A stretch of 32,981 nucleotides of DNA, from NCBI GenBank assembly GCA_034211175.1, contig JAXHUH010000349.1:1-32981 (forward strand). Direction: 5' to 3'. The notes under the pieces were generated by a model, which saw only the letters and a program-made list of their open reading frames with translations, was not told where the DNA came from and did not search any database. Of the stretch, positions 1-7,367 are shown piece by piece. A program made the translations under genes and the position numbers. Every line of letters starts with the position of its first letter. Positions within the stretch are counted from its first letter, which is position 1. This DNA is from JAXHUH01 sp034211175 (GTDB taxonomy: Bacteria > Actinomycetota > Acidimicrobiia > Acidimicrobiales > CAIXPF01).

Positions 1-2
1 AA

Positions 3-116
3 CGCATCGGGTTCGGGTTCCGGTCCTTCCGCAACTACCGCATCCGAGTCCTGCTCTACGCAGGCCGACCCAACTGGACCCTCCTCGACCAGATCACCCC
101 CGCCGAAATCCGATGA
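3..116 (+). CDS. ISL3-family transposase, C-terminal end only
   Basis: Frame 3 is open from the window edge to TGA at 114-116 and gives about 37 residues, including FRNYRIRVLLYAGRPNWTLL. That is the typical tail of ISL3 (IS204/IS1001/IS1096/IS1165) DDE transposases. The start and catalytic domain lie outside the window. Immediately after the stop, the minus strand carries recognisable CHAT-domain sequence, so the element end must lie within a few bases of this stop. No terminal inverted repeat can be assigned with one end only. I infer an insertion into, or a deletion of, the CHAT gene; an assembly join is the alternative. Confidence 0.75.
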   Translation, partial: RIGFGFRSFRNYRIRVLLYAGRPNWTLLDQITPAEIR

Positions 117-2474
117 GCCGAGATACCGGCCGTCCCGGTCGAGGAGCCCGGGGAAGGGGACGCGGGATCCGGAGCCGTGGGGAACGATCGTCACGACCTC
201 GTCGGGATCGTCGGGTAGCCAGGCCTGTGGTATCGGGTCCCAGAAGATCTCGCCGAGCTGCCGCAGCACGCTCCGCAGCTCCCGCAGACTCGTGGCGTCG
301 GGCACCGAGATGCCAGCGAGCTCGTGGAACCGCTCCACGACTGCCTCGACCGTTCGGCGATCCATGCGCCGGGTGACACAGTCGACGACGCCGGAAGGTG
401 GCACGACCCAGATCGTCATGGCTGCCGGGGCAGCGAAGTACTCGATGATCGTTCGCTGCGCGTCCCGGACCGTTCGTTCGATGCTTGCCGCGTCGACGAC
501 CGTCGCAGACGATCTGCCGGTGGACGCGGCGAGCCCGTCGGCGAACGCTCGGGCCCTGGCGAGCTCGGATGCGACCAGCGCGTCCTCGGGGGCGTCCAGG
601 TCGAGAAGTAGCGAGACAAGCTCTTCGAAGAACGGCACGGCTGCGTCCACCGTGGCGATCTTCGCGAGGTCGCCGTGGACGAGAGCCCGCCACTGCTCGA
701 CGTACGATGCCAGATGGCCGGATCCTGAGCGATTGCTCTCCCGTCGTGCTCGAGCGGTCTCGACGGGGCGCCGTCGTACGATGTCCTCAATTGCGAGGCG
801 CACGAAGCCGGCTGCGCTCTGCAGCGCGGACGCCGTCCAGAAGCCGGCCAGGAACCGTTGTCGATTCGTGGTTGGCGCTCGTGCGCTGGTGATCGCCTCG
901 ACGAGCGCATCGTCGCGGCGTCCGAACTCCACGAGTGCCTCGTTCCCCCAGGTGTCCGCCTGGCCGAGCGCCTCGACGATCAGTCGACGCTCGTCGATCA
1001 GAGCAGCGAGGGATGGCTCGCCCTCGACGTGTGCGAGGACGACGTCGACCTGCGCTTCCAACCACGACCGCTCGCGTTCGAGCGACTCGATGAGGCCGTC
1101 GACCTCCTCTTGGCGGAGCAGCGCCAGGTCCCCCGGCGGCGCGACGGTCAGGATCCCCGCTGCTTGTCCGAGCCTCTCGACGGCGTCACTCAGGAGCCTC
1201 ATGATCCCGGTCGCCCAGTCGTGATCGCCGCCGAGGGGCTGGAGGACTTCGCGGACGTCGTCGATCGTGCCGCTGGCACGCTCGAGCGTCTCGCTGACGC
1301 TCGCAGCCAGGGCCTCGGCGCTCAGCGTCGACTCGGAGAACGAGAGCCGGTGGCGGAGCCGGACCCCTTCCCGGAGCAGATCCAGAAGGTCGCCGTACCT
1401 ACGGGTGCCGAGTGCCGCCAGCAGCTGGTAGTTGAGCAGCATCGCTCGGCCGATCAACTCGGACTCCCGGGCCGGTCGCAAGGCTGTCGCCGCTGCGTCT
1501 TCGTACAGTTCGGCCGCTCTGCTGAGGAGCGGAACCGCCTCTGCGTGGCGCGACGCGATGACGAGCTCCTGGGCGAGGAAGCGCAGCACCTCGCGGTCGT
1601 CGATGGAGAGGTCGTCGAGGTGCTGCGAGGGCGGTTCCTCCGGCACCGCGACCACGAGCTCGGCCGGAGAGCCTCCGCTCGAGTCGACGAGCCCGACTCC
1701 GATGAGCCGCGAGGGGACGAGCCGCACGAACCCTCGGTCGCCGGCTGCTGACCGAACACGCGCGAACGCGCCGTCAGGGCGTGGCGAGTCCGTCGCGGTC
1801 CACGACGCAGCGCCGGGGATCCCACCGCTGAGATCGAAGAGCTCGGTGGGACCGCCGACCCGACGCCATCGACCGCTCAGCTTCGGTGGCCGCAGCGAGG
1901 CCCTCAGCGCCTCGACCCGCCGCGCTCGGAGCACCCCGTCGAACTCGCAGCGGAGTGTTCGTCCGCTCCGGCCGGACACGCGCACCGTCCCGCTGACCGT
2001 GTGCATCGTCGTGTCGTAGCGGAGTGCGAGATGTGCTGCGTCGACCGAATCGTGTGTCGTGAAACCGAACCGCGACGTCGTCGAGATCTCGCCTCGTGCG
2101 GCGCTGGCGTCGATCGTGATCTCGGCATCCGCCTCGATCCGCGTGCGCTCCAGCCTCTCCATCGACAGGAGGAGCGACCGATCGTGACTCATCTCGGTCG
2201 TGCACAGGAGAACGCTCGTTCGCCCGCCGGTCGTCTCGTCGACACCGAACAGCAGCCTTGCTCCGATTACCTGGTCGGGAGGGTCTCCCAGTACGTCCCG
2301 CATCTCGATGTCGAACACGGGATACAAGGCGTCGAGCGCAGACGACGTGGGCGTCGTGAGTTGATGTGCCGGCCCGCTCGACCATGGGTGCGCGGCACGG
2401 TCACCCGGAGCGACGCGAACAACGGTGTAGCTCTGTCGCACTCGCTCGATGGTGGGTGCGAGCCCGCCAGACAC
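3..2474 (-). CDS. CHAT-domain (caspase-like) protein with helical repeats, 3' end lost
   Basis: A continuous minus-strand frame runs from just after a TAG at 2475-2477 to the window edge, about 820 codons, with no stop. The N-terminal 250 residues look beta-rich. From about residue 290 there are helical, TPR-like segments (for example LRFLAQELVIASRHAEAVPL). Around residues 635-775 the sequence matches the front half of CHAT domains: ALVASELARARAFADGLA, MTIWVVPPSG, and VVTIVPHGSGSRVPFPGLLD followed by RDGRYL. CHAT is a caspase-clan peptidase fold; its catalytic His and Cys lie downstream of this point. They are missing, because homology stops at about position 117 where transposase sequence begins. 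The start is uncertain: GTG at 2474 directly abuts the previous stop, GTG at 2441 is an alternative. Probably a disrupted gene; function in conflict or cell-death signalling is family inference only. Confidence 0.72.
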   Translation of the reverse strand, partial: MSGGLAPTIERVRQSYTVVRVAPGDRAAHPWSSGPAHQLTTPTSSALDALYPVFDIEMRDVLGDPPDQVIGARLLFGVDETTGGRTSVLLCTTEMSHDRSLLLSMERLERTRIEADAEITIDASAARGEISTTSRFGFTTHDSVDAAHLALRYDTTMHTVSGTVRVSGRSGRTLRCEFDGVLRARRVEALRASLRPPKLSGRWRRVGGPTELFDLSGGIPGAASWTATDSPRPDGAFARVRSAAGDRGFVRLVPSRLIGVGLVDSSGGSPAELVVAVPEEPPSQHLDDLSIDDREVLRFLAQELVIASRHAEAVPLLSRAAELYEDAAATALRPARESELIGRAMLLNYQLLAALGTRRYGDLLDLLREGVRLRHRLSFSESTLSAEALAASVSETLERASGTIDDVREVLQPLGGDHDWATGIMRLLSDAVERLGQAAGILTVAPPGDLALLRQEEVDGLIESLERERSWLEAQVDVVLAHVEGEPSLAALIDERRLIVEALGQADTWGNEALVEFGRRDDALVEAITSARAPTTNRQRFLAGFWTASALQSAAGFVRLAIEDIVRRRPVETARARRESNRSGSGHLASYVEQWRALVHGDLAKIATVDAAVPFFEELVSLLLDLDAPEDALVASELARARAFADGLAASTGRSSATVVDAASIERTVRDAQRTIIEYFAAPAAMTIWVVPPSGVVDCVTRRMDRRTVEAVVERFHELAGISVPDATSLRELRSVLRQLGEIFWDPIPQAWLPDDPDEVVTIVPHGSGSRVPFPGLLDRDGRYLGSSDFGGGDLVEEGPVGSACVEQDSDAVVAEGPEPEPDA

Positions 2475-2795
2475 CTAGATGCCATCGAGGATCCAGCCTC
2501 GTGATCGGCTCCGGAGGTAGCCGTCGAGGGAGATCGCTGCACCGTCGATGGAGCCGGTCAGCGTCAGGAGGTGACCGGTTTCGAAGGACTCGCACGCGCC
2601 CGAGAGGTGCGCTGGCTCCGCAACGAGGCCAGCGGTCCCGTGTTGGGCGTCGAGGGTCAGCCCGGCCCCAGCGAACTGATCGGCGGATGGGCTTCGGCTT
2701 CGTCGATACGTCGAGACAACGAGCTCGTCGTCGTCGGCTGACCGGAACGTTTCGATGACGTCGACATCGGGCCGACCGCCACGCAGCTCCAGCAT
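2475..2795 (-). CDS. Small protein of unknown function upstream of the CHAT gene
   Basis: This gives 106 residues from ATG at 2795 to TAG at 2475. I do not recognise a family. The composition is that of a real soluble protein (balanced acidic residues, alternating hydrophobic stretches near LLTLTGSIDGAAISLDGYL), with no signal peptide or membrane segment. It lies 41 bases after the monooxygenase gene on the same strand and ends directly against the CHAT frame, in the same reading frame. It may therefore be a separate partner gene, or the N-terminus of a CHAT protein interrupted by an amber codon. The frame is closed upstream by a stop at 2832-2834, so it cannot extend much further. No clear Shine-Dalgarno sequence is seen. 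Confidence 0.55.
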   Translation of the reverse strand: MLELRGGRPDVDVIETFRSADDDELVVSTYRRSRSPSADQFAGAGLTLDAQHGTAGLVAEPAHLSGACESFETGHLLTLTGSIDGAAISLDGYLRSRSRGWILDGI

Positions 2796-2836
2796 GTTCG
2801 TCCAGCTGCTCTCGTCCGTGTCAGGACCGGATCAGC

Positions 2837-4456
2837 TCAGGTCAGGGCGAAGCCCTCGTAGCCGTCGGCGCGGACCGCGTTCAGGCGGCGGTTGTAGCGG
2901 GGTGCGCCGCCGAAGTACGCCTGGTAGCGGACCTTGCCGGTGTCGTGGCCGGCGACGTTCGAGTTGTAGCCGGTGAACCAGCCCTTGGCCCGGCGCAGCA
3001 GGAGGCCCTCGTAGAAGCGGGCCACCTCGACCACCCAGTCGGTCTCGGCGCCCGGCTCGGCCTCGATGCGGGTGACGCCCTCGTCGCGGGCGTGTTCGAG
3101 GAGCTCGGTGACGAACTCGACGCCCTTCTCGATGGCCCGGGGGAAGTTCGTGGATCCGGAGACGCTCTGGGGGCCGGCCACCATGAGCAGGTTCGGGTAG
3201 CCGTGGCTCATGAGGCCGAGGTAGGTGCTCGGGCCGTCGGCCCAGTCGTCCGCGAGGCGGCGACCGCCGACGCCGCGGATGTCGATGCGGTCGTAGCCGC
3301 CGGTGATCGCGTCGAAGCCGGTGGCGTAGACGATGACGTCGAGGTCGTGGTGGTGACCGTCGCTGGTGAGGATGCCGGTGGCGGTGATCCGTTCGATCGG
3401 GTTGGCCGTGACGTCGACGAGGTGCACGTTGTCGCGGTTGTAGGCCTCGAAGTAGTTGGTCTCGAGCGGGAGGCGCTGGACGCCGAAGCCGTGGTCGGTC
3501 GGGATCAGCTTCTTGGCGGTCTCCGGGTCGTCGACCCGCTGGCGGATGCGGTCGGCGACGTAGTCGGAGATCTCGCGGTTGGCGTCCTCGTCGAAGAAGA
3601 TCTCGGCGAAGTTGCGGGCGAGGAGGGCGAAGCCGGGCTGGTCGTAGAGCTCGTCCCAGTACGCCCGGCGCTCCTCGGCGGTGAGGTTCCAGAAGCCGCG
3701 GCGGTCGGGGTTGTGCTCGAAGCCGCCGGGTGAGGTCGAGCAGTTGGTGAAGATCTCGTCGTAGCGCGAGCGGATCTCGGCCATCTCGGCCTCGTCGATC
3801 GGGCTGTTGTTGAGCGGCGTGCTCCAGTTCGGGCGGCGCTGGAAGACGGTGAGGTCGCCGACCTTGTCCGCGAGCTCGGCGATGACCTGGATGCCGGTGG
3901 CACCGGTGCCGATGACCCCGAAGCGACGGCCCTCGAGCTCGACCGGCTCCTTCGGCCAGTGGAACGTGTGGAACGACTCGCCCTCGAAGTCGTCAATGCC
4001 CTCGTAGGTCGGCATCGTCGGGATCGAGAGGGGGCCGACGGAGGCGACGACGAAGCGGGCGGTGAACGTCGGGCCGTCCTCGACGTGGACCGTCCACCGC
4101 CGCTCGTCCTCGTCCCAGGTGAGCGAGCCGACCCGGCTGTTGAACCGGCAGTGCTTGCGCAGGTCGAACTTGTCGGCGACGTAGTTGAGGTAGCGCAGGT
4201 TCTCGGGCTGGGGGGAGAACCGCTCGACCCAGTGCCACTCGTCGAGCAGCTCCTTCGAGAACGAGTACCCGTAGGTGTAGCTCTCGGAGTCGAACCGGGC
4301 GCCCGGATACCGGTTGCGGTACCAGGTGCCGCCGAGGTCGTCGTCGGCTTCGAGGACGATGGCATCGAAGCCCAGGTCGGTCAGCGTCTTGATCTGGTAG
4401 AGCCCGGACACGCCGGCCCCGATCACGATGACGTCGTGCGCCTCAACGTCGTTCAT
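2837..4456 (-). CDS. Flavin-containing (Baeyer-Villiger type) monooxygenase
   Basis: The 539-residue product has the usual length and order of type I Baeyer-Villiger monooxygenases, which use FAD and NADPH to insert oxygen next to a ketone. The FAD-binding GAGVSG is at residues 13-18, GGTWYRNRYPGARFD at about 42-56, the family fingerprint F157-x-G-xxx-H163-xxx-W167, and the NADPH-binding GTGATG at 183-188. A conserved ATGFD stretch follows in the C-terminal half. It is a cytoplasmic enzyme; the substrate (cyclic ketone, steroid or hydroxyacetophenone-like) cannot be read from sequence. ATG at 4456 is chosen because the FAD motif follows at normal distance. No Shine-Dalgarno precedes it, but TAGCGT lies six bases upstream, which fits a leaderless transcript. 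The gene is divergent from the toxin-antitoxin pair. Confidence 0.9.
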   Translation of the reverse strand: MNDVEAHDVIVIGAGVSGLYQIKTLTDLGFDAIVLEADDDLGGTWYRNRYPGARFDSESYTYGYSFSKELLDEWHWVERFSPQPENLRYLNYVADKFDLRKHCRFNSRVGSLTWDEDERRWTVHVEDGPTFTARFVVASVGPLSIPTMPTYEGIDDFEGESFHTFHWPKEPVELEGRRFGVIGTGATGIQVIAELADKVGDLTVFQRRPNWSTPLNNSPIDEAEMAEIRSRYDEIFTNCSTSPGGFEHNPDRRGFWNLTAEERRAYWDELYDQPGFALLARNFAEIFFDEDANREISDYVADRIRQRVDDPETAKKLIPTDHGFGVQRLPLETNYFEAYNRDNVHLVDVTANPIERITATGILTSDGHHHDLDVIVYATGFDAITGGYDRIDIRGVGGRRLADDWADGPSTYLGLMSHGYPNLLMVAGPQSVSGSTNFPRAIEKGVEFVTELLEHARDEGVTRIEAEPGAETDWVVEVARFYEGLLLRRAKGWFTGYNSNVAGHDTGKVRYQAYFGGAPRYNRRLNAVRADGYEGFALT

Positions 4457-4468
4457 GCCGTGACGCTA

Positions 4469-4543
4469 GACACATCAGTGTCGCCGGGACCAACGAGCGA
4501 AGCTGACAGCGTTGCGAGCATTGCTGTCGACTGCAGGCCTGCA
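4469..4543. promoter_or_regulatory. Divergent promoter region with palindromes, candidate toxin-antitoxin operator
   Basis: The interval between the monooxygenase and antitoxin starts holds three inverted repeats: GACAC-ATCA-GTGTC (4469-4482), GACAGC at 4505 paired with GCTGTC ending 4528, and the perfect palindrome TGCAGGCCTGCA (4532-4543), which ends 16 bases before the antitoxin start codon. Ribbon-helix-helix antitoxins of this class bind palindromes in their own promoters, so the last one is the best operator candidate. The assignment is inference. Confidence 0.4.
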
Positions 4544-4559
4544 TGCCGAGGAGGTCGAC

Positions 4560-4805
4560 GTGGCGACGCTGACGATTCGGAACGTGGACGACGAGCTGCG
4601 CGCCGAGCTGCAGGTGCGCGCCGCCCGGAACGGACGGTCGATGGAGGCCGAGGTCCGGGCCATCCTCCGAGAGACGGTCAGCCGATCGCGCGCCGAACGT
4701 GGGCTCGGTACGAGGATCCACCAGCACTTCGCCGACGTCGGTGGCGTCGACCTCGAGCTCCCACCGCGTACGGAGATGCCCAGGGCGGCTGAGCTGCCGG
4801 AGTGA
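4560..4805 (+). CDS. FitA/VapB-like ribbon-helix-helix antitoxin
   Basis: The product is 81 residues. The start is GTG at 4560, decided by a perfect AGGAGG at 4549-4554 with a five-base spacer. The N-terminus (ATLTIRNVDDELRAELQVRA, then GRSMEAEVRAIL) is the classical FitA-like ribbon-helix-helix: a beta strand for operator contact, then two helices for dimerisation. The C-terminal third, with HQHFADVGGVDLELP, would wrap round and block the toxin active site, as in FitAB and VapBC complexes. The stop overlaps the toxin start by four bases (GTGA), the usual translational coupling of these pairs. It most likely represses its own promoter together with the toxin. Confidence 0.9.
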   Translation: MATLTIRNVDDELRAELQVRAARNGRSMEAEVRAILRETVSRSRAERGLGTRIHQHFADVGGVDLELPPRTEMPRAAELPE

Positions 4806-5224
4806 TCGTCCTCGACACCGATGTCGTCTCGGAGCTGATCCGTCCCGAGCCGAGCGAAGCGGTCCTCGCGTGGGCGGACGAGGCGCCCTCCTCAGACTTG
4901 TGGCTGACGGCCGTGACGGTTGCGGAGCTGCTGTACGGCATGGACCGTCTCGCCGACGGACGGCGCAAGCGTCGGCTCGCTGCGAAGGTCGACTCGATGG
5001 TGTCGGACCACTTCGCGGACCGGGTCGCGCCGTTCGACGGTCTCTCCGCCGCGCACTACGCCGACATCGTGGCCACGCGCGAGCACTCCGGCCGGCCGAT
5101 CAGCGTCGCCGACGCCCAGATCGCCGCCATCACCCGCAGCCACGGGGCGATCCTCGCCACCCGGAGCACCCGGGACTTCGCCGGCGCCGCCATCCCGCTC
5201 TCCGACCCGTGGGCGGCGGCCTGA
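4802..5224 (+). CDS. PIN-domain toxin ribonuclease (FitB/VapC-like)
   Basis: The product is 140 residues, starting with GTG at 4802 inside the antitoxin stop. It has a full PIN-domain acidic set: D5 in MIVLDTDVVSEL, E42 in VAELLYG, D104 in SVADAQIAA, and D125 in TRSTRDF. PIN toxins are magnesium-dependent RNases that cleave tRNA or rRNA sites when the labile antitoxin is degraded. TRSTRDFAGAAIPL at the end is typical of the FitB branch. All catalytic residues are present, so the toxin looks intact. The downstream neighbour (TetR) converges on it. Confidence 0.92.
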   Translation: MIVLDTDVVSELIRPEPSEAVLAWADEAPSSDLWLTAVTVAELLYGMDRLADGRRKRRLAAKVDSMVSDHFADRVAPFDGLSAAHYADIVATREHSGRPISVADAQIAAITRSHGAILATRSTRDFAGAAIPLSDPWAAA

Positions 5225-5415
5225 CGTGGAGTCGCTCCGTCGTCCGGCACCGCTGGCGACCGGGCCCTCGACGTAGCGGATCGCCCGGAGCGACCCATCG
5301 GGTGCTACGCAACATCCCGGCCGCCCCCGCCGTCGGGGCGCCGCTGGTCCACGATCGGGTCGAGCGCTCCCGGCGGGCCGCGGGCGCGCCGCGAGCCGTC
5401 AGGTCCGGCGCCCGT

Positions 5416-5979
5416 TCAGGGGGTGGTGAGCGCGCGCACCGCTTGGACGATCGTGGCGCGGTGCTCGTGCTCCGGGACGAGCCCTCGAACGCCGTCGCCG
5501 TGGCGATCCCACATGTTGGCCAGTGTCAGCACCAGCGCGAGCAGCTGACCGGGCGACCAGCGGTCCGTCACCGCTCCGCGCTGTTGGGCGGCAGCGATCG
5601 CGGTCGTCTTCTCGCTCATCGACTGCGTGACCGCGGCCGGAGTGGCAGCGTCGTCGCCGCGCTCGAGCGCGTACCAGGCGACGAAGCGCATGACCTCCGG
5701 ATGCTGCCCGGCGGCATCGAAGAGCCGCCCCGCGTAGTCGGCGAGGTCGTCGGGCGTGATCGGCGCCGCTTCGGTGACCTGCTCGACGATGGTGTCGTAG
5801 ACGGCCTCGAACAGGCCCTCCTTGTTGTCGAAGTAGGTGTACACGAGCCCGGCGCTGACGCCGGCACGTTTGGCGAGCCGGTCGATGCGGGCGCCGCTGA
5901 TGCCGTGCTCGGCGAACTCGCCGAGCCCGGCCTCGAGCAGCAGTTGCTTCTTGGCGTCCGGGTCCCTCGTCCTCGTCAT
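5416..5979 (-). CDS. TetR/AcrR-family transcriptional regulator
   Basis: The product is 187 residues from ATG at 5979 (MTRTRDPDAKKQLLLEAG). An ATG at 6072 in the same frame would start within the operator and add a basic, low-complexity lead, so I reject it. Residues about 10-55 form the TetR helix-turn-helix: GISGARIDRLAKRAGVSAG, then LVYTYFDNKEGLFEAVYD. The rest is the helical ligand/dimer domain. An AATGAACATTCATT site lies 75 bases upstream, and the same motif occurs twice before the neighbouring dehydrogenase gene. It is therefore very likely an autorepressor that also controls that enzyme. The inducing ligand is unknown. Confidence 0.92.
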   Translation of the reverse strand: MTRTRDPDAKKQLLLEAGLGEFAEHGISGARIDRLAKRAGVSAGLVYTYFDNKEGLFEAVYDTIVEQVTEAAPITPDDLADYAGRLFDAAGQHPEVMRFVAWYALERGDDAATPAAVTQSMSEKTTAIAAAQQRGAVTDRWSPGQLLALVLTLANMWDRHGDGVRGLVPEHEHRATIVQAVRALTTP

Positions 5980-6053
5980 CTGCGCGCGCCACCGTGCAGG
6001 CCGCTCTCGGTCATGTCGCCTCCCCGCAAGTCGCTCTCTCGGGCGCTCACGAT

Positions 6054-6067
6054 AATGAACATTCATT
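6054..6067. promoter_or_regulatory. TetR operator, copy 1
   Basis: AATGAACATTCATT is a perfect inverted repeat (AATGAA-CA-TTCATT) 75 bases upstream of the tetR start. It is the exact reverse complement of the copy at 7169-7182. Operator assignment rests on repetition at two promoters and on the resemblance to other TetR-family sites. Confidence 0.75.
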
Positions 6068-6178
6068 TCCACCCCTGACCCGTGCCGCTAGTGGCCGGCG
6101 CGGCGTTGACCGCCGCACACGTGAGCGGCCGCCCCTCGGGATGTCGCGCCAGCGAGGTGCGCGGGCGGGGCCGTGCGT

Positions 6179-7102
6179 TCAGAGGTCGAAGGCCACGCCG
6201 GTCAGGCGTTCGCTCTCGGCCCACAGGTGGGCGCCCTCGGCGGGGCCGTCGGCGCCGGTGGGCATGGCGGCGAGCTCGGGTGTCCCCGAGGTCTGGTCGC
6301 GACCGGCGGGACCGTAGAACCCGCCGTTCGTCACGTCGGGGCTCGTGGCCGCGTACAGCGACGGCCACGCGGCCCCCTCGGGCGAGCCCATGACGACGTT
6401 GCGGGTGAGGGCGATCACGATGCGGGACATGAGCCCCGTGCTGTGTCGTTGGAGGTCGGTCATGGCCGACCCGGGATGGACGACGACGGCACGGTGCGCG
6501 CTGCCCTCGAGCCGGCGGGCCAGCTCGGCGGTGAACACGATGTTGGCCCGCTTGGACTTCGCGTACGCGGACATCGGGCGGTATCTGCGTTCGCTCAGCA
6601 GGTCGTCGAGCCGCCCGCTGCGCCACCGGGCGGCGATGGCGCTGACCGTCACGATCCGCGCCTCGGGGCTGCGTCGCAGCGCGGGCCACAGGCCGGCGGT
6701 GAGCGCGAAGTGGCCGAGATGGTTGGTCCCGACCGTCAGCTCGAGCCCGTTGCTCGTCGTCCGGCGCTCCGGGACGTTCATGACGCCGGCGTTGTTGACG
6801 AGCAGGTCGATCACCTCGCGGTTCGCGAGCGCGTTGGTCGCGTCGCGGATCGATTGCAGGGAGCCGAGGTCGACGACCGCGGTCGCGATGTCGGCGTCGG
6901 TCGTCGACCGGTGCAACTCGGTCGCGGCGGCGGCGAGCTTTGTGTCGTCGCGGCCGGCGATGATCACACGGGCGCCGTGACGTGCGAGCACCCTGGCGGT
7001 CTCGAGCCCGATCCCGCTGTTGCCGCCGGTGATGAGGGCGGTCCTGTCGCCCAGGTCGCCGATCGCGTCGGGCGACCAGCGTGGGGCCGTGGTCGTGGTC
7101 AT
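6179..7102 (-). CDS. Short-chain dehydrogenase/reductase (retinol dehydrogenase/protochlorophyllide-reductase-like)
   Basis: The product is 307 residues from ATG at 7102, preceded by GGGAGAGGA at good distance. An ATG at 7138 lies upstream of the operator and is rejected. It has the nucleotide-binding TGGNSGIG at residues 25-32, NNAG at 103-106, and the catalytic S154, Y180 and K184 (YAKSK). After the catalytic site comes VVVHPGSAMTDL, as in the retinol-dehydrogenase-like SDR branch. It catalyses NAD(P)-dependent oxidation or reduction of a small alcohol or carbonyl; the substrate is unknown. Two copies of the TetR operator sit within 80 bases of its start, so it should be repressed by the adjacent TetR and induced by that regulator's ligand. 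Confidence 0.92.
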   Translation of the reverse strand: MTTTTAPRWSPDAIGDLGDRTALITGGNSGIGLETARVLARHGARVIIAGRDDTKLAAAATELHRSTTDADIATAVVDLGSLQSIRDATNALANREVIDLLVNNAGVMNVPERRTTSNGLELTVGTNHLGHFALTAGLWPALRRSPEARIVTVSAIAARWRSGRLDDLLSERRYRPMSAYAKSKRANIVFTAELARRLEGSAHRAVVVHPGSAMTDLQRHSTGLMSRIVIALTRNVVMGSPEGAAWPSLYAATSPDVTNGGFYGPAGRDQTSGTPELAAMPTGADGPAEGAHLWAESERLTGVAFDL

Positions 7103-7119
7103 CGATCCTCTCCCTATTG

Positions 7120-7133
7120 AATGAACACTCATT
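7120..7133. promoter_or_regulatory. TetR operator, copy 2 (one mismatch)
   Basis: AATGAACACTCATT differs from the palindrome by one base. It lies 18 bases upstream of the dehydrogenase start codon, so bound repressor would cover the promoter or transcript start. Confidence 0.65.
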
Positions 7134-7168
7134 TTCATCCATCATGAGCGGCCGTCCCGCAGTTGTCA

Positions 7169-7182
7169 AATGAATGTTCATT
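7169..7182. promoter_or_regulatory. TetR operator, copy 3
   Basis: AATGAATGTTCATT is a perfect inverted repeat, 49 bases from copy 2 (start to start). The two copies flank the likely promoter of the dehydrogenase gene. Confidence 0.75.
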
Positions 7183-7367
7183 GTGCTCGCGGAGGTCAGT
7201 GGTCCCCGGCGACGCCGTCGGAGGAAGCGGCCGGGCCCGAGCGATGCCGACGCGGCGGGCGGGTGGAAGTGCCGCCTCCGGTCGAGCCGTCATCGGGGAC
7301 CGGCCGGCGTGGACCTACGCGAGGTCGAGGCGCGGGCGACGACGTCGACCTGGCGCGCCGGTGGTCC

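Noticed and set aside
858..1751. Long plus-strand frame of 297 codons
   Set aside because: It is the antisense shadow of the CHAT gene: the minus-strand frame has family motifs, while this one is an improbable string of RLDD/EEL-type residues.
1774..2385. Minus-strand frame of 203 codons
   Set aside because: It is Arg/His-rich, lies in a different frame from the CHAT protein over the same bases, and shows no family pattern.
3505..4365. Second minus-strand frame within the monooxygenase
   Set aside because: It is a Ser/Thr/Arg-rich frame-shifted reading of a gene with clear FAD and NADPH motifs.
6063..7181. Minus-strand frame of 372 codons overlapping the dehydrogenase
   Set aside because: Nearly all residues are Arg, Pro, Ala and Gly; it is the shifted frame of the dehydrogenase, which has a full catalytic set.
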